The notes below the pieces were generated by a model. It made no database searches, was not told the DNA's origin, and saw only the letters and a list, made by a program, of their open reading frames with translations. 64,000 nt of DNA from Flavobacterium taihuense (lineage in GTDB: Bacteria; Bacteroidota; Bacteroidia; Flavobacteriales; Flavobacteriaceae), in the NCBI RefSeq assembly GCF_019351435.1, contig NZ_JAHWYN010000003.1:62001-126000 (forward strand), in the 5' to 3' direction. Positions 37,199 to 45,294 of this stretch are shown here, piece by piece. Positions within the stretch are counted from its first letter, which is position 1. Each line of letters opens with the position of its first letter. Both the position numbers and the translations under genes were made by a program.

Positions 37199-38500
37199 TT
37201 AGTTTCTTTCAAATGATGTTAAGAAATCTTCGAATTTTGTGTTTAGATCATCAAATCCTGTTGAAAAGTAAAGACTCATTTCAACTTCGGTATTGTCATT
37301 GAATTTCAAGTATAATACTTCGTCGTATTCTTGCACTAAAGCTCCTGTAAAACTGTAATCCCAATTCCAATAACCACCATAATCGGCTATAGTATTGTCG
37401 TCTACCCAAACACTATGAGAATCATAAATATTAGTTTTTTCAGATTTTTGGATTACATCTGCAATTTTTGTTCCATCTTTTTTTGAAACAAGAATCATTT
37501 TTACATTTTTATTGTTCGCAAGAACGTCACCCTCTGAGAAGTTTTTCTTATAAGTGCTTAAATCCGTATAGTATGTTTTCGAATTACTATCTTCTGGATA
37601 TACTAATGATTGATCTAAAGCCGCTTCATCATTAGCTAACCCTTCAATATTCATTTCACATACAATCACAAAATTATCCATTAATCTAATAAGACCGTTA
37701 GCTTTACCTCTATATGATACAAGAGCATCTTCTTTTAATAGTTCGTCTATGTTAGCAGTGCTGCCAGAATTAAATTCAATTATGTTGTTTCCGTTAAATG
37801 TGAATGCTGATTTAGCTTCTATCGGTGTTTTTTTACCACTGATTTCCCAAGCGTAACCATCATTTAAAGTCATTTTGAATCCAGATGAATCTGGAGTGTC
37901 TTTTCCATTTGAATATTTTGAATTTACGACAAATGTAGCTGCTTGGGTGTTGTCAATAGTTAAAATTGCAGAAACTGAGGTTGGTAGGTAGATTTGGTCT
38001 GTGTCAGAAAATGGTACTTTTATGTCAGATGAAGTGCTATTAGATGATAAACTGGCGTTATTTGTTGTTTGGCTCTTTTTTGCAGGGAAAATAAATTTCA
38101 ACTCTGTAGAAGAGGCAGTTTTAATCCAAACTTGGTTTGCATTGTCCCAAGTGTAGATGGCGTATACTCCTGAGACATTAAGGATGTCTTCAATTTGATT
38201 GTCGTTTTTTCCGTCAAAAATGTCAATAGAATTTATACTTAGTAAATTTCCAAGATTTTCAATAGCTTCAATAGCTCCAGACGTTTTTGATTTGTCCATT
38301 TGAAGCAACATGTCATTTGCTTCAGCTTCAAGTTTTACTTTTTGTTGTTCAGGTTTTAAAGAGGAATAAGGTAGTTTTACGATTTCTGCAATTTGAGTTT
38401 CTAAATTTTGTTCGCTTGGATCTGTCGGTGTGTCTTCTTTACTACAAGAAATTGTAAGTTGAGAAATAACAACTGAAAGTAAAAGGAATTTTTTAATCAT
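37199..38500 (-). CDS. Lipoprotein of unknown function
   Basis: A 433-residue lipoprotein (lipobox LTISCSKED) followed by a Pro/Glu-rich stretch and a helical segment (about 35-90; PEQQKVKLEAEANDML). The rest is mostly beta, with VSGVYAIYTWDNANQVWIK, PTSVSAILTIDNTQ and a late YGGYWNWDYSFTGALVQ. I recognise no named domain. The exported, lipid-anchored state and the lack of an operon partner are all that can be read directly. It converges on the TonB receptor/DUF4249 pair, but a functional link is not implied by that. Confidence 0.8.
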   Translation of the reverse strand: MIKKFLLLSVVISQLTISCSKEDTPTDPSEQNLETQIAEIVKLPYSSLKPEQQKVKLEAEANDMLLQMDKSKTSGAIEAIENLGNLLSINSIDIFDGKNDNQIEDILNVSGVYAIYTWDNANQVWIKTASSTELKFIFPAKKSQTTNNASLSSNSTSSDIKVPFSDTDQIYLPTSVSAILTIDNTQAATFVVNSKYSNGKDTPDSSGFKMTLNDGYAWEISGKKTPIEAKSAFTFNGNNIIEFNSGSTANIDELLKEDALVSYRGKANGLIRLMDNFVIVCEMNIEGLANDEAALDQSLVYPEDSNSKTYYTDLSTYKKNFSEGDVLANNKNVKMILVSKKDGTKIADVIQKSEKTNIYDSHSVWVDDNTIADYGGYWNWDYSFTGALVQEYDEVLYLKFNDNTEVEMSLYFSTGFDDLNTKFEDFLTSFERN

Positions 38501-38721
38501 TTTTTTAGATTTAATATTAATAATGTAAAGTTTTTGAATGTTTGTTTTTTCTGCTATTTTATTGTTTAATAGCTTGTTGTGTCTGATAGTGTGTTTTTGT
38601 TATTATTGATTTAAAAGAATGACTCATTGTCGCCGATTTCGGCTAAAATAGTTTGTTTTAATTGGTTATGCAATACCCACTTTTAGTGATATTTTTCTTG
38701 AAAACAGATTGAAATTCCTAG

Positions 38722-38751
38722 TTGTTTGAAATTCCATTTTTTATATCTTTG
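38722..38751 (+). promoter_or_regulatory. Consensus Bacteroidota promoter for alpha/beta hydrolase
   Basis: TTG at 38722-38724, exactly 19 bases, then TATCTTTG at 38744-38751, a perfect match to TTG-N19-TAnnTTTG. It leads to a leader of about 100 bases that ends in a heptad array. The rest of the 358-base gap from 38501 shows only AT-rich DNA. Confidence 0.75.
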
Positions 38752-38817
38752 CTTAGTCTTTTAAAGGATAAAATAGTTTTTTAATAGATTAATGATTATG
38801 GGACGCAGGTTATACAA

Positions 38818-38858
38818 ATCTGCAATCTGCAATCTAAAATCTGCAATTTAAAGTTACA
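38818..38858 (+). repeat. Heptad-periodic leader upstream of hydrolase
   Basis: ATCT/ATTT words begin at 38818, 38825, 38832, 38839 and 38846, separated by GCA or AAA, giving an exact 7-base period over five units. The array ends six to seven bases before the ATG at 38859. It is the clearest array of its kind in the window. Confidence 0.7.
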
Positions 38859-39620
38859 ATGCTTTACTCAAAAATAGAAGGTTCTGGGGAACCTTTGCTT
38901 ATACTTCACGGATTTCTTGGGATGTCTGACAATTGGAAGTCATTAGGAGTTCAATTTGCTGCCGATGGTTTTCAAGTTCATTTGTTGGATTTGCGTAATC
39001 ATGGACGCAGTTTTCATTCGGAGGAATTTAGTTATGAACTCATGGCTCAGGATGTTGCGGATTATTGTCAAGCAAATAGTCTGCAATCAATTGATGTGAT
39101 TGGTCATTCTATGGGAGGGAAAACGGCAATGCTTTTGGCTACTTCTTTTCCGGATCTAGTAAAAAAAATGATAGTTGCTGATATTGGACCTAAATTTTAT
39201 GCGCCGCATCATCAGGATATATTGGCGGGATTGAATGCTGTTGATTTTTCAATTAAACCAAGTCGTAATGATGTTGAGGAAATATTGAAAAAGTTTATAC
39301 CCGATTTCGGAACGCGTCAGTTTTTGATGAAAAGTTTATATTGGCAAGAACCTGGACAATTGGCTTTCCGGTTTAACTTGAATGTTTTCAATAGAAAAAT
39401 TGATGAAATCGGAAAAGCATTATCCTCTGATTTGATTTTTGAAAAACCTGCTCTTTTTATTCGAGGAGGGAATTCTAATTATATTCTTGATACAGACTTA
39501 GATGGAATTAAAGCGCATTTCCCTGTTTCAGCATTAGCTACTATTCCTAATGTTGGTCATTGGCTTCATGCTGAGAATCCAGTAATGTTTTATGAATTAG
39601 CAAGTGGTTTTTTAAAATAA
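38859..39620 (+). CDS. Alpha/beta hydrolase (YbfF-like)
   Basis: A 253-residue alpha/beta-hydrolase fold protein. LLILHGFLGMSDNW forms the oxyanion region, nucleophile Ser84 lies in GHSMGGKTA, and the catalytic histidine lies in NVGHWLHAENP near residue 234. LLDLRNHGRSFHS is typical of the YbfF/abhydrolase-1 esterases. The substrate is unknown. It is monocistronic with a consensus promoter and a 7-base periodic leader. Confidence 0.9.
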   Translation: MLYSKIEGSGEPLLILHGFLGMSDNWKSLGVQFAADGFQVHLLDLRNHGRSFHSEEFSYELMAQDVADYCQANSLQSIDVIGHSMGGKTAMLLATSFPDLVKKMIVADIGPKFYAPHHQDILAGLNAVDFSIKPSRNDVEEILKKFIPDFGTRQFLMKSLYWQEPGQLAFRFNLNVFNRKIDEIGKALSSDLIFEKPALFIRGGNSNYILDTDLDGIKAHFPVSALATIPNVGHWLHAENPVMFYELASGFLK

Positions 39621-39675
39621 TTTAATATAGTATAGAAATTTTATTATATTTATTGAAATTTTAAAAGACGTCACT

Positions 39676-40020
39676 ATGAATTTGATTATTAGAATAATTA
39701 TTACTGCAGGATTGGTTTTTGGAATAGCTCATTTTTTACCAGGTGTACATGTTGCAGGGCCTTTTACGGCGATGGTTGTGGCGGTAGTTTTGGGACTGCT
39801 TAATATTTTTATTAAACCTATTATGGTATTGTTGACTTTGCCTTTTACGATAGTGACTTTAGGGTTATTTTTGTTGGTGGTAAATGGTTTGATGATACTT
39901 TTGTGTACGAAAATTGTGGGTGGTTTTACGGTTGATACATTCTGGGTAGCCATATTTTTTAGTATTATTTTATCCATATCGCAGTCTATTGTTTATTCTA
40001 TCATTGGGAACGATAAATAA
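39676..40020 (+). CDS. Phage-holin superfamily IV membrane protein (PF04020-like)
   Basis: A 114-residue protein with four transmembrane helices and the family pattern VVLGLLNIFIKPIMVLLTLPFTIVTLGLF-type core (NIFIKP and LTLPFTI are the diagnostic pieces). Despite the family name these are widespread chromosomal membrane proteins and not evidence of a prophage. There are no phage genes nearby. Function is unknown. It follows the hydrolase gene by 55 bases. Confidence 0.87.
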   Translation: MNLIIRIIITAGLVFGIAHFLPGVHVAGPFTAMVVAVVLGLLNIFIKPIMVLLTLPFTIVTLGLFLLVVNGLMILLCTKIVGGFTVDTFWVAIFFSIILSISQSIVYSIIGNDK

Positions 40021-40263
40021 TATTGAAATTTATTTAAAAATTATAATGTTGTTTTTAATTCAGAATTTGGAATAATGTAACTTTGTTCAAAGATTTTAAT
40101 AGAATGAGTTTAAATTTCTTATATAAAATGTGCTGTATTTGGTTTCTTAAGGATACTGAATACGGCTTTTGCTCTCTTAAATAATTATTCGGGTAAAATT
40201 CCACTCAGTAAATAAAATACAAGTAACCAATCTAATAACTTATAATCAATAAAAATAAAAATT

Positions 40264-40608
40264 ATGAAAACATTAATTATTGCATTGATAGCATTCTTTG
40301 CTATAAGCACTGCAGTGTCAGCTCAAACAACGGTGGCAACTCCTAGTAAAGAAACTCAAAAAACAATGTACACTTGTCCAATGCATCCCAAAGAAATGAG
40401 TGATAAAAAAGGGAAATGTAGTAAATGCGGAATGGATTTGGTGGTGAGTAAAGAAAAAGTACATAATACTGCTGTAAAAGGAAGTCAGACTTCAACTGCT
40501 GTAAAAAGCAAATATGTTTGTACGATGGACGGCTCTACAGCTGACAAACCTGGAAAATGTCCTAAATGTGGTATGGCAATGACCGAAAGAAAGAGTGATA
40601 AAAAATAA
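40264..40608 (+). CDS. Exported heavy-metal-binding-domain protein, two modules
   Basis: A 114-residue protein with signal peptide (cleavage near AVSAQ) and two heavy-metal-binding modules: YTCPMHPKEMSDKKGKCSKC-GMDL and YVCTMDGSTADKPGKCPKC-GMAM. The YxCPMHP and KCGM motifs are those found at the N-termini of CusB-like adaptors and copper ATPases. Here they are stand-alone and periplasmic, suggesting a metal sponge or chaperone. The second module lacks the histidine of CPMHP. A terminator follows, then the chromate transporter. The 243 bases upstream show no clear promoter pair or riboswitch. Confidence 0.85.
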   Translation: MKTLIIALIAFFAISTAVSAQTTVATPSKETQKTMYTCPMHPKEMSDKKGKCSKCGMDLVVSKEKVHNTAVKGSQTSTAVKSKYVCTMDGSTADKPGKCPKCGMAMTERKSDKK

Positions 40609-40633
40609 ATTAAAGCTAAAATGTTTGTTTTCG

Positions 40634-40663
40634 AACAGCCTTTTGATTGGGCTGTTTTTTTTT
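40634..40663 (+). terminator. Terminator after metal-binding protein gene
   Basis: Arms AACAGCC (40634-40640) and GGCTGTT (40649-40655) flank an 8-base loop and are followed by a run of at least eight T residues. Confidence 0.85.
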
Positions 40664-40734
40664 GTTTTAATTTTCGAAGGATAATAAAGAGTGGTTTTGT
40701 GGGGTTTCTGTTAGCAATCAAGATTTTAAAGTAA

Positions 40735-41862
40735 ATGAATATTAATTTAAAGGAACTTGCTCAATTATTTTTGAAATTGGGATTTATTGGTTTTGGTGGA
40801 CCGGCTGTGCATATTGCGATGATGAAGGAGGAGGTGGTCACCAAAAAGAAGTGGATAACCGAACAGCATTTTCTGGACTTGGTTGGGGCTACCAATTTGA
40901 TTCCAGGACCCAACAGTACCGAAATGGCTATTCATATTGGGCAAGAAAGAGCAGGTTGGAGAGGATTAATGGTTGCTGGACTTTGTTTCATCTTTCCAGC
41001 GGTATTGATAACGGGATTTTTTGCATGGATGTACAAAAAGTACGGACAGCTTCCGGAGATTCAGCCGTTTGTTTATGGGATTAAACCAGCTATAATTGCA
41101 ATCATCCTTTTTGCTGTTTTTCCTTTGGCTAAAAAATCATTAAAAACAGTTGAACTTTACGCAATTGGAATTTTAGTTTTGATATTGTCATTATTGAAAT
41201 TTAATGAGTTGTACTTGTTGTTTGGGGCAGGTTTTTTGGCTTTGTTTGTTTTTGGTTTAAAAAACAAGTTGTTTCAAAATACTAATCAAAATTTCCTGTC
41301 TATAGTCATTTTCCCTTTTTCGATTTCTCCCAGTACTTCGGTTTCTAATGGAAGTTTATTTTTAATATTTCTAAAAATAGGTGCTGTTCTCTACGGTAGC
41401 GGTTATGTTTTGTTTGCTTTTTTGGACAGTGAGTTGGTTGCTACGGGGATTTTATCACGCCATCAACTGATAGATGCCATTGCGATAGGACAGTTTACGC
41501 CTGGTCCGGTATTTTCTTCTGTTACTTTTATAGGATATCAAATTAATGATTGGACTGGAGCTTTACTGGCAACTGTCGGAATCTTTTTGCCTTCATTTTT
41601 GTTTGTTGCTTTGTTGAATCCTTTGGTAAAGAAAATGAGAAATTCTGCATTATTTGCTGTTTTCTTGGACGCAGTAAATGTCGCATCGGTGGCAATTATT
41701 TTGTCAGTCTGTGTGGATATGGGAATGACAACGATTACGGATTGGAGGGCAATTTGTATCGGATTGACGAGTATTACTATTGCTTTTTGGTTCAAAAATA
41801 TCAATAGCAGTCTTATCGTAATTGGTGGTTCTGTTTTGGGGTACTTGCTGACTTTTGTGTAA
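40735..41862 (+). CDS. Chromate transporter ChrA family
   Basis: A 375-residue membrane protein built from two CHR domains. The first (about 1-180) starts with LAQLFLKLGFIGFGGPAVHI and contains ATNLIPGPNSTEMAIHIG; the second (about 205-375) contains YGSGYVLFAFLD and AIGQFTPGPVFSSVTFIGYQ. About ten helices are predicted. This two-domain form exports chromate in characterised members, though sulfate-related roles exist. It is transcribed separately from the metal-binding protein gene upstream. Confidence 0.92.
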   Translation: MNINLKELAQLFLKLGFIGFGGPAVHIAMMKEEVVTKKKWITEQHFLDLVGATNLIPGPNSTEMAIHIGQERAGWRGLMVAGLCFIFPAVLITGFFAWMYKKYGQLPEIQPFVYGIKPAIIAIILFAVFPLAKKSLKTVELYAIGILVLILSLLKFNELYLLFGAGFLALFVFGLKNKLFQNTNQNFLSIVIFPFSISPSTSVSNGSLFLIFLKIGAVLYGSGYVLFAFLDSELVATGILSRHQLIDAIAIGQFTPGPVFSSVTFIGYQINDWTGALLATVGIFLPSFLFVALLNPLVKKMRNSALFAVFLDAVNVASVAIILSVCVDMGMTTITDWRAICIGLTSITIAFWFKNINSSLIVIGGSVLGYLLTFV

Positions 41863-42021
41863 AATATTTATCGACTTTTTGGAATAATCATCAATAACAT
41901 TTGCATAACTTCTTTTTTATCTTTCCTTCATCTGTCAACTTAACAGAATAATCAATATATACGAATACTAGTAATAAATCTTTAAATTGAACTATTTACG
42001 TATAAAGGCATACTATTGTGA

Positions 42022-42687
42022 TCAGGGCAGTTCAGAAATTATTTTATCAGGTTTATTATATTCATAAAGAATTGCCAATACCGCAATACTTATAATTGAC
42101 GCAAAGAAACACCATACAGAAATAACATAATCGGTATAAAAAATTTTACTGATTATATAAGAGATTAAAACCGTCAGTCCAAATACCCACATATGTGTGA
42201 TACGAGAGAAAAAAGCCGGCACAATAGTGGCAACAATATAAAGAAATCCAAAATAATGGTTAATGGCAGCAGGATAATCTTGATTATATGAAATATGATT
42301 TTCCAAAATTTCAGCATCAACACTGAAGGAAAATAGACAAAAAGCAAGATATGACGAAACCAGTGTTCCTATGCCAACTAAAAAAAAATCAACGCTTTTT
42401 CTTCTTTCCTTAATTTCTAGTTTTAATATTGCATAAGGTACCCAAAAGGGCCAGACGACCTGTGCGAAAAATAAAAAAATATATGTCGAAAACTTCTGCA
42501 ATGGGGCATAATGGGGGTTTGTTAAAGCCAGCCATAAAAAACCTTCCATAATTTGTTGCACTGCAAAAAGTAACGGAATACTGGCAAAAATTATTTGTGA
42601 TGGTGATTGTGCTTTCTTTATTGAAGCAATACCTATTGCGGAAAGAATGACACCCGCCCCAAAACTTGCACTTGCTGAGAAACACAT
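42022..42687 (-). CDS. DUF6629 family seven-helix membrane protein
   Basis: A 221-residue protein with about seven hydrophobic segments. It begins MCFSASASFGAGVILSAIG and contains AVQQIMEGFLWL, the diagnostic opening of DUF6629 as I recall it. Histidines and acidic residues lie between helices (ENHISYNQDYP, SRITHMWVFG). The function is not known. A minus-strand -7-like box (42710-42717) precedes it without a clear partner. Confidence 0.75.
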   Translation of the reverse strand: MCFSASASFGAGVILSAIGIASIKKAQSPSQIIFASIPLLFAVQQIMEGFLWLALTNPHYAPLQKFSTYIFLFFAQVVWPFWVPYAILKLEIKERRKSVDFFLVGIGTLVSSYLAFCLFSFSVDAEILENHISYNQDYPAAINHYFGFLYIVATIVPAFFSRITHMWVFGLTVLISYIISKIFYTDYVISVWCFFASIISIAVLAILYEYNKPDKIISELP

Positions 42688-43114
42688 AAGTTTTACTTTT
42701 AAAATTAGTCAAAAATAATTTTCAATTTGGGCTTAGAGCCTTGTTTGACCCTGTAGAAATTTGCAAAGTGGTAATCCAAATCAAATTTAACTTAAATTAT
42801 CATGCAGAATATAAAAAATAAAAAATATAACACATAGGTTCTGAGTAAGATACATTGTCATTTTATTTTTAAACTAGGAATAAATAACATTTTTTTTTAT
42901 TCTCCACTAATAAAAAACTTTGAAAATAGTTATTCTGTCTTTTTTTGATTGAATGGAAAAAAAACAATATGTAGATTCTTATTAATCATATAAAAAAAAA
43001 CATAAAATATTGAAAATGAGCAATATAAATGATTTTTGTCATGTTTTTTTTAGAAAAAATAAGATACATTTATACTATGAAATTTGAAGTTTAACCAATT
43101 AAATATTTATTATT
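42688..43114. other. AT-rich intergenic region between DUF6629 and hsp20
   Basis: These 427 bases between divergent genes have no credible coding frame. They are very AT-rich with several A or T runs. TACATTTA at 43065-43072 with TTG at 43036-43038 is a poor promoter candidate because the 26-base spacer is too long. No CIRCE-like inverted repeat was seen, so the stress control of hsp20 is not readable from the sequence. Confidence 0.6.
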
Positions 43115-43576
43115 ATGTCACTAGCTGTATCAAAAAAAAGAACAGGAAGAGAATTACCACTTTTGATGGATGATTTCTTCACTCGCCCATTTTTTGGGCC
43201 ATCATTGTTTGATCTCAATGATGTATTATTTGAAAATGAATTAGCTCTTGTTCCAGCTGCTAATATCATTGAAAATGGAAAAGATTATGAGATAGAACTA
43301 GCCGTGCCTGGCTTAGAACGAAAAGATATTAAAGTAGAAGTAGAAAACGATACTCTAATTGTAAGTGCTGAAAAAGAAGAAGAAAAAAAAACCGAAGATA
43401 AAAATTATCGCAGTAGAGAATTTACATACAATTCTTTCTATCGAGCCTTCAGCCTCCCAAAAAATTTAAAAGCAGACAATATCAATGCTGAATATCACAA
43501 TGGGGTTCTTAAAATTGTACTTCCTAAAAAAGAAGTTACAGTTTCCAAACCCCTAAAACAAATTAAAGTAAATTAA
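43115..43576 (+). CDS. Small heat-shock protein (Hsp20/alpha-crystallin)
   Basis: A 153-residue sHsp. The N-terminal arm has LMDDFFTRPFFGPSLFD and the alpha-crystallin domain spans about 42-140. ENGKDYEIELAVPGLERKDIKVEVE and the late YHNGVLKIVLPKKE with the L-KIxLPK motif are hallmarks. There is no IxI after residue 145 except KQIKVN. It prevents aggregation of unfolding proteins. It faces, across a 476-base gap, a six-gene run of hydrolase, phosphoribosyltransferase and glycan-related enzymes that may belong to the same stress response. Confidence 0.95.
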   Translation: MSLAVSKKRTGRELPLLMDDFFTRPFFGPSLFDLNDVLFENELALVPAANIIENGKDYEIELAVPGLERKDIKVEVENDTLIVSAEKEEEKKTEDKNYRSREFTYNSFYRAFSLPKNLKADNINAEYHNGVLKIVLPKKEVTVSKPLKQIKVN

Positions 43577-43601
43577 CCCTTTGGATCTAATTATTAAAAA
43601 C

Positions 43602-43717
43602 GTCAGTTCGAATGTTTTTTGAGTAGTAAGACGGAACAAAAAATGTATTGAGAACCATTTTTATTCTAATTTTTCTTGTTCTCGATACGGTTTTCTGATA
43701 AAATCACTCGAACTGAC
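43602..43717. repeat. Nested inverted-repeat element downstream of hsp20
   Basis: Outer arms GTCAGTTCGAATG (43602-43614) and CACTCGAACTGAC (43705-43717) pair with one mismatch. Inner arms TATTGAGAAC (43646-43655) and GTTCTCGATA (43678-43687) also pair. The resulting structure of about 116 bases resembles dispersed palindromic elements with GTCAGTTCGA ends that I recall from Flavobacteriaceae intergenic regions. It encodes nothing evident. Confidence 0.65.
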
Positions 43718-43821
43718 AAAAAATATCATCAAAAACACATTGCACCTAATCTGAAAAGTATGGAATTAATCGGTTTAAGATTGAATGTAAAAACGGATTT
43801 CTTTATCTCCTGCAAAAAAAT

Positions 43822-43858
43822 AAAAACCTTTAAATAGTAGTATTTAAAGGTTTTTTTG
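43822..43858 (+). terminator. Strong hairpin terminator in hsp20-glycosidase gap
   Basis: A perfect 15-bp stem (43822-43836 with 43841-43855) with a 4-base loop is followed by T residues, and A residues lie on the other side. It could terminate hsp20 transcripts that pass the palindromic element. Between here and the glycosidase end at 44053 no other feature is visible. Confidence 0.75.
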
Positions 43859-44052
43859 TTATCTCTAAAATTTAAAAAAAGGAAAGTATTATTAAGATAC
43901 GGTAGTTGTATTGTTGTATTCAATCGCTTGGTTATTATTTGTTTACTTTATCTGAAATCGATATGCCTATGATGATACTATTTTTTTTGATTTTCAAAAT
44001 TTGAATAGTTTATAATGTTATGAGTAAAAAGTATTTTAGATGAATCATAATA

Positions 44053-45288
44053 TTATCGTTTACGCATTTCTTCAAAAAAAGGAGTTGTTTTTTCTTCCAC
44101 ACATTTAACGGCATATAAATACATAGCCGCGCTCCAAGTTTGCCAATTTTGACCTTTGGGTTCCCCATTCTGTGCTTTTATCCATTCATTAAAACCAAAT
44201 TCCATGTTCTCCTTATTTATGAAATGGATGGATTTATTATTATTATTATTATTGGCCGCTGATTCAGTTGACAGATTTGTTTTTTTTAAACATTCGGTTA
44301 ATATGATCAATTTCTGTTCTGCCAATGTAAATCTTTTGGCCGCCACTAATGCCGCAATATAAAAACCGCATATAAAAGGCCAAATACCGCCATTATGATA
44401 TTCGCCAGGGTTATTGAATTCCGCATATCTGTCGTGCCAATCAGGATCAAAGGGGTTGGTATAAGGAAAAAAATTAGGAGGTAAATCGACGGCCAATAAC
44501 CCATTATTTTTCAATGCTTCGCATTCGGTCTCTATCCAAGTAATCATTTCATCAGCTCTTGTCAGCGAAGCGATTCCCGATAAAATGGCTAAACAATTTC
44601 CTAACAAATCAAAACGTTCACTGCTATATACTTTATAGGACCAAAACGCATAATAAGGTTTATGTTTCAATACCAAACCTTCATGCACATGATGATGAAT
44701 TGTTCCTCCAGTAATAGTAAAACGTTTCATTTCATGGTATAGATTTTCTGCTCTTTCAGATTGATTTAAAATATTCAAAAAACTATATGTCAAAGTGTTA
44801 ACAAATAATCCATAACCAAGTACCCATTGTTCGTCGCGCCAATCACTGGTAGGTTGCTGGGCAACTAAATACATGTCCGATGGACTTTGATATTCCATCC
44901 AGACTAATGCTTTTTGGACGGCATCTTTTAAAAAATCGGGTTCATTCTGTACTTGTCTGTAAATACCGACTCCCAATAAAAATAAAGGAGTTGTGTCGCT
45001 TGCTCCCCGGTCATCAGAATCATGAACCAGAGAGGGAATATGTCCTCTTTCTGACTGATGTTGAGCCAAAGTTTCCAAAACTTTCCGAATACTTTCTAAT
45101 AACTGTTCATTTCCCGAAACAGCAATTCCGAAAATTGAAATCAGTAAATCTCTAGAATAAGGTTCTGGATAGCCCCAGCCCGCAGTTCGGGGTAGTCCGT
45201 GAAATGGTCCGTGCATATTATGTAAAAGCACTTCAAGTGCCGCTTTTTTGGCAATGTTTATTGCTGAAATCTGTTGAGAATTAATCAT
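44053..45288 (-). CDS. (Alpha/alpha)6-barrel glycosidase, debranching/invertase-like
   Basis: A 411-residue protein with the repeated helix-pair pattern of (alpha/alpha)6 glycosidases. YPEPYSRDLLISIFG near residue 45 carries the Asp expected near the catalytic site; TSDWRDEQWVLGYG, NGGIWPFICGFYIAA and GQNWQTWSAAMYLYAV recall GH100 invertases and amylo-1,6-glucosidase-like proteins. There is no signal peptide, so it probably acts on an intracellular glycan or glycoside. A six-asparagine run encoded by an ATT microsatellite interrupts one loop. It is last in the six-gene run, six bases after the glycosyltransferase gene. Confidence 0.75.
   Translation of the reverse strand: MINSQQISAINIAKKAALEVLLHNMHGPFHGLPRTAGWGYPEPYSRDLLISIFGIAVSGNEQLLESIRKVLETLAQHQSERGHIPSLVHDSDDRGASDTTPLFLLGVGIYRQVQNEPDFLKDAVQKALVWMEYQSPSDMYLVAQQPTSDWRDEQWVLGYGLFVNTLTYSFLNILNQSERAENLYHEMKRFTITGGTIHHHVHEGLVLKHKPYYAFWSYKVYSSERFDLLGNCLAILSGIASLTRADEMITWIETECEALKNNGLLAVDLPPNFFPYTNPFDPDWHDRYAEFNNPGEYHNGGIWPFICGFYIAALVAAKRFTLAEQKLIILTECLKKTNLSTESAANNNNNNKSIHFINKENMEFGFNEWIKAQNGEPKGQNWQTWSAAMYLYAVKCVEEKTTPFFEEMRKR
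44234..44253. repeat. In-frame TTA/AAT trinucleotide microsatellite
   Basis: Six uninterrupted TTA units on the plus strand lie inside the minus-strand glycosidase gene, where they encode a run of six asparagines. Slippage would change protein length by whole residues without a frameshift. Confidence 0.85.
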
Positions 45289-45294
45289 TTTAGT

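Noticed and set aside
39676..40020. Possible prophage, because of a holin-family protein
   Set aside because: PF04020-type proteins are common chromosomal membrane proteins and no other phage gene lies nearby.
40021..40263. Riboswitch or metal-responsive promoter upstream of the metal-binding protein gene
   Set aside because: TAACTTTG at 40078-40085 lacks a TTG at proper spacing and no conserved riboswitch structure was seen.
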